A DNA stretch of 5,272 nucleotides from a bacterium (GTDB taxonomy: Bacteria > Patescibacteriota > Minisyncoccia > UBA6257 > GWB1-50-10), in the NCBI GenBank assembly GCA_021791135.1, contig JAJYXD010000002.1, positions 1 to 5,272 on the forward strand, written 5' to 3'. The stretch's first letter is position 1. Every line of letters starts with the position of its first letter. Both the position numbers and the translations under genes were made by a program. The notes beneath the pieces are model-generated. The model made no database searches. It was given only the letters and a program-made list of their open reading frames with translations, and was not told where the DNA came from. Of this stretch, positions 4,732-5,272 are shown piece by piece.

Positions 4732-4775
4732 GAAAGGGATACCGATCCTGTACTTGACCAGAGATCGCGACTTCC

Positions 4776-5272
4776 ATGGCAAAACGAAAAAAGAAGAAGA
4801 TTCAGGAACAAAAAACAAAACAAAGACCCGTCGAGCGAGAGGAGCGCGTCGCCTCACTCCATCCGGAAACGAAAAAAAGCATCTGGATCGTTCTTTTTAC
4901 CGCACTCGCGGTGATTTTTCTTCTTGCCGCATGGGGCGTTGCGGGTCCCTGGGGAAACGGCATTTATAACTTTTTCGACATGCTCTTCGGATGGGGATAC
5001 TATCTTCTTCCCATCATGGCGCTCCTTATCGCCTTCACGCTTCTTACCTCGGACGCAAGAAAATTCCTCGGCACTACGCTCATCGGCGGCGGTGTCTTCA
5101 TTCTTGCGGCGCTCGGCTTCATTGATATCGCGGCGCCCGGAAACGGGGGGGCGGTCGGGAAGATCGTGGGCTTACTCAAAAATCCTTTCAGCGTTCCGGG
5201 GGCGCTCGTAATCACAGTTGCCGCACTCATCGTCTCTCTCCTTATTGTTGTGAACCGACCGCTCCAGATCGG
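4776..5272 (+). CDS. ftsK: FtsK-type DNA translocase, amino-terminal membrane domain (cut by window end)
   Basis: 165 codons are present without a stop, continuing past the window. FtsK sits at the division septum and pumps chromosome ends apart with a carboxy-terminal RecA-like motor, which is not in this window. What is seen is a very basic start (MAKRKKKK, then many K/R/Q/E to residue 34) and four membrane segments at about 35-57, 73-91, 97-118 and 140-160. The basic leader before the first helix fits an inside amino terminus. Residues 52-79 (AAWGVAGPWGNGIYNF, then GWGYYLLP) resemble the family's segment between helices 1 and 2. ATG 4776 is the first start after an in-frame TGA at 4755-4757; only a weak AGAG precedes it. 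An unrelated membrane protein is possible without the motor domain, but the pattern is typical of FtsK/SpoIIIE. Confidence 0.8.
   Translation, partial: MAKRKKKKIQEQKTKQRPVEREERVASLHPETKKSIWIVLFTALAVIFLLAAWGVAGPWGNGIYNFFDMLFGWGYYLLPIMALLIAFTLLTSDARKFLGTTLIGGGVFILAALGFIDIAAPGNGGAVGKIVGLLKNPFSVPGALVITVAALIVSLLIVVNRPLQI

Noticed and set aside
4754..4759. TTGACC as the ftsK -35 element
   Set aside because: A -10 at normal spacing would fall on the ATG at 4776, and nothing there resembles one.
4399..4857. 152-codon minus-strand frame across the ftsK/phosphohexomutase gap
   Set aside because: It overlaps the phosphohexomutase in another frame and reads arginine-rich without any family motif: a shadow of the real gene.

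Overview
This is most likely a fragment of a bacterial genome of the Candidate Phyla Radiation (Patescibacteria, Parcubacteria-like). That is an inference. It rests on the compact layout, the near absence of Shine-Dalgarno sequences, several 4-base start/stop overlaps, a short 4-TM FtsK amino terminus, a stand-alone LAGLIDADG gene and a small lineage-type hypothetical. TGA is used as a normal stop, so the recoded Gracilibacteria-type code is not indicated. No rRNA or tRNA is visible.

Left part (1-1480). A GC-rich stretch holds a 154-base element at 108-261 that folds into a long closing helix and a three-way junction. It could be a structured RNA or a small inverted-repeat element. Next comes an AT-rich minus-strand block: a single-motif LAGLIDADG endonuclease-like gene (632-1084) whose stop overlaps the start of a YraN/UPF0102 nuclease-fold gene (273-635). 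Upstream lie an 18-bp perfect palindrome, two 31-bp near-identical repeats each carrying a stop and a start codon on the minus strand, a probable 57-residue coding frame (1235-1408), and a 23-bp palindrome. Base composition and codon use in the endonuclease gene differ from those of the right-hand genes, which suggests acquisition by transfer.

Middle part (1451-2479). A plus-strand two-gene operon starts from a good sigma-70-like promoter that would give a nearly leaderless mRNA. It encodes a DEDDh 3'-5' exonuclease-family protein and an unrecognised 155-residue protein, overlapping by ATGA. The end of the second gene doubles as the intrinsic terminator of the convergent minus-strand gene.

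Right part (2491-5272). A minus-strand alpha-D-phosphohexomutase (phosphomannomutase/phosphoglucomutase type) is split into two overlapping frames. Catalytic serine, metal loop and sugar loop lie in the first and the phosphate-binding loop in the second. The break falls at an A5 run. Restoring one base gives a continuous protein of 730 residues. Divergent from it, with overlapping promoter elements, starts ftsK, whose four-helix membrane domain runs off the window end.

Functionally, the right-hand genes are housekeeping (sugar phosphate interconversion, chromosome segregation at division) and the middle pair is probably nucleic acid processing. The left block is accessory: two nuclease-like proteins, repeats, palindromes and a structured element, whose joint role is unknown.
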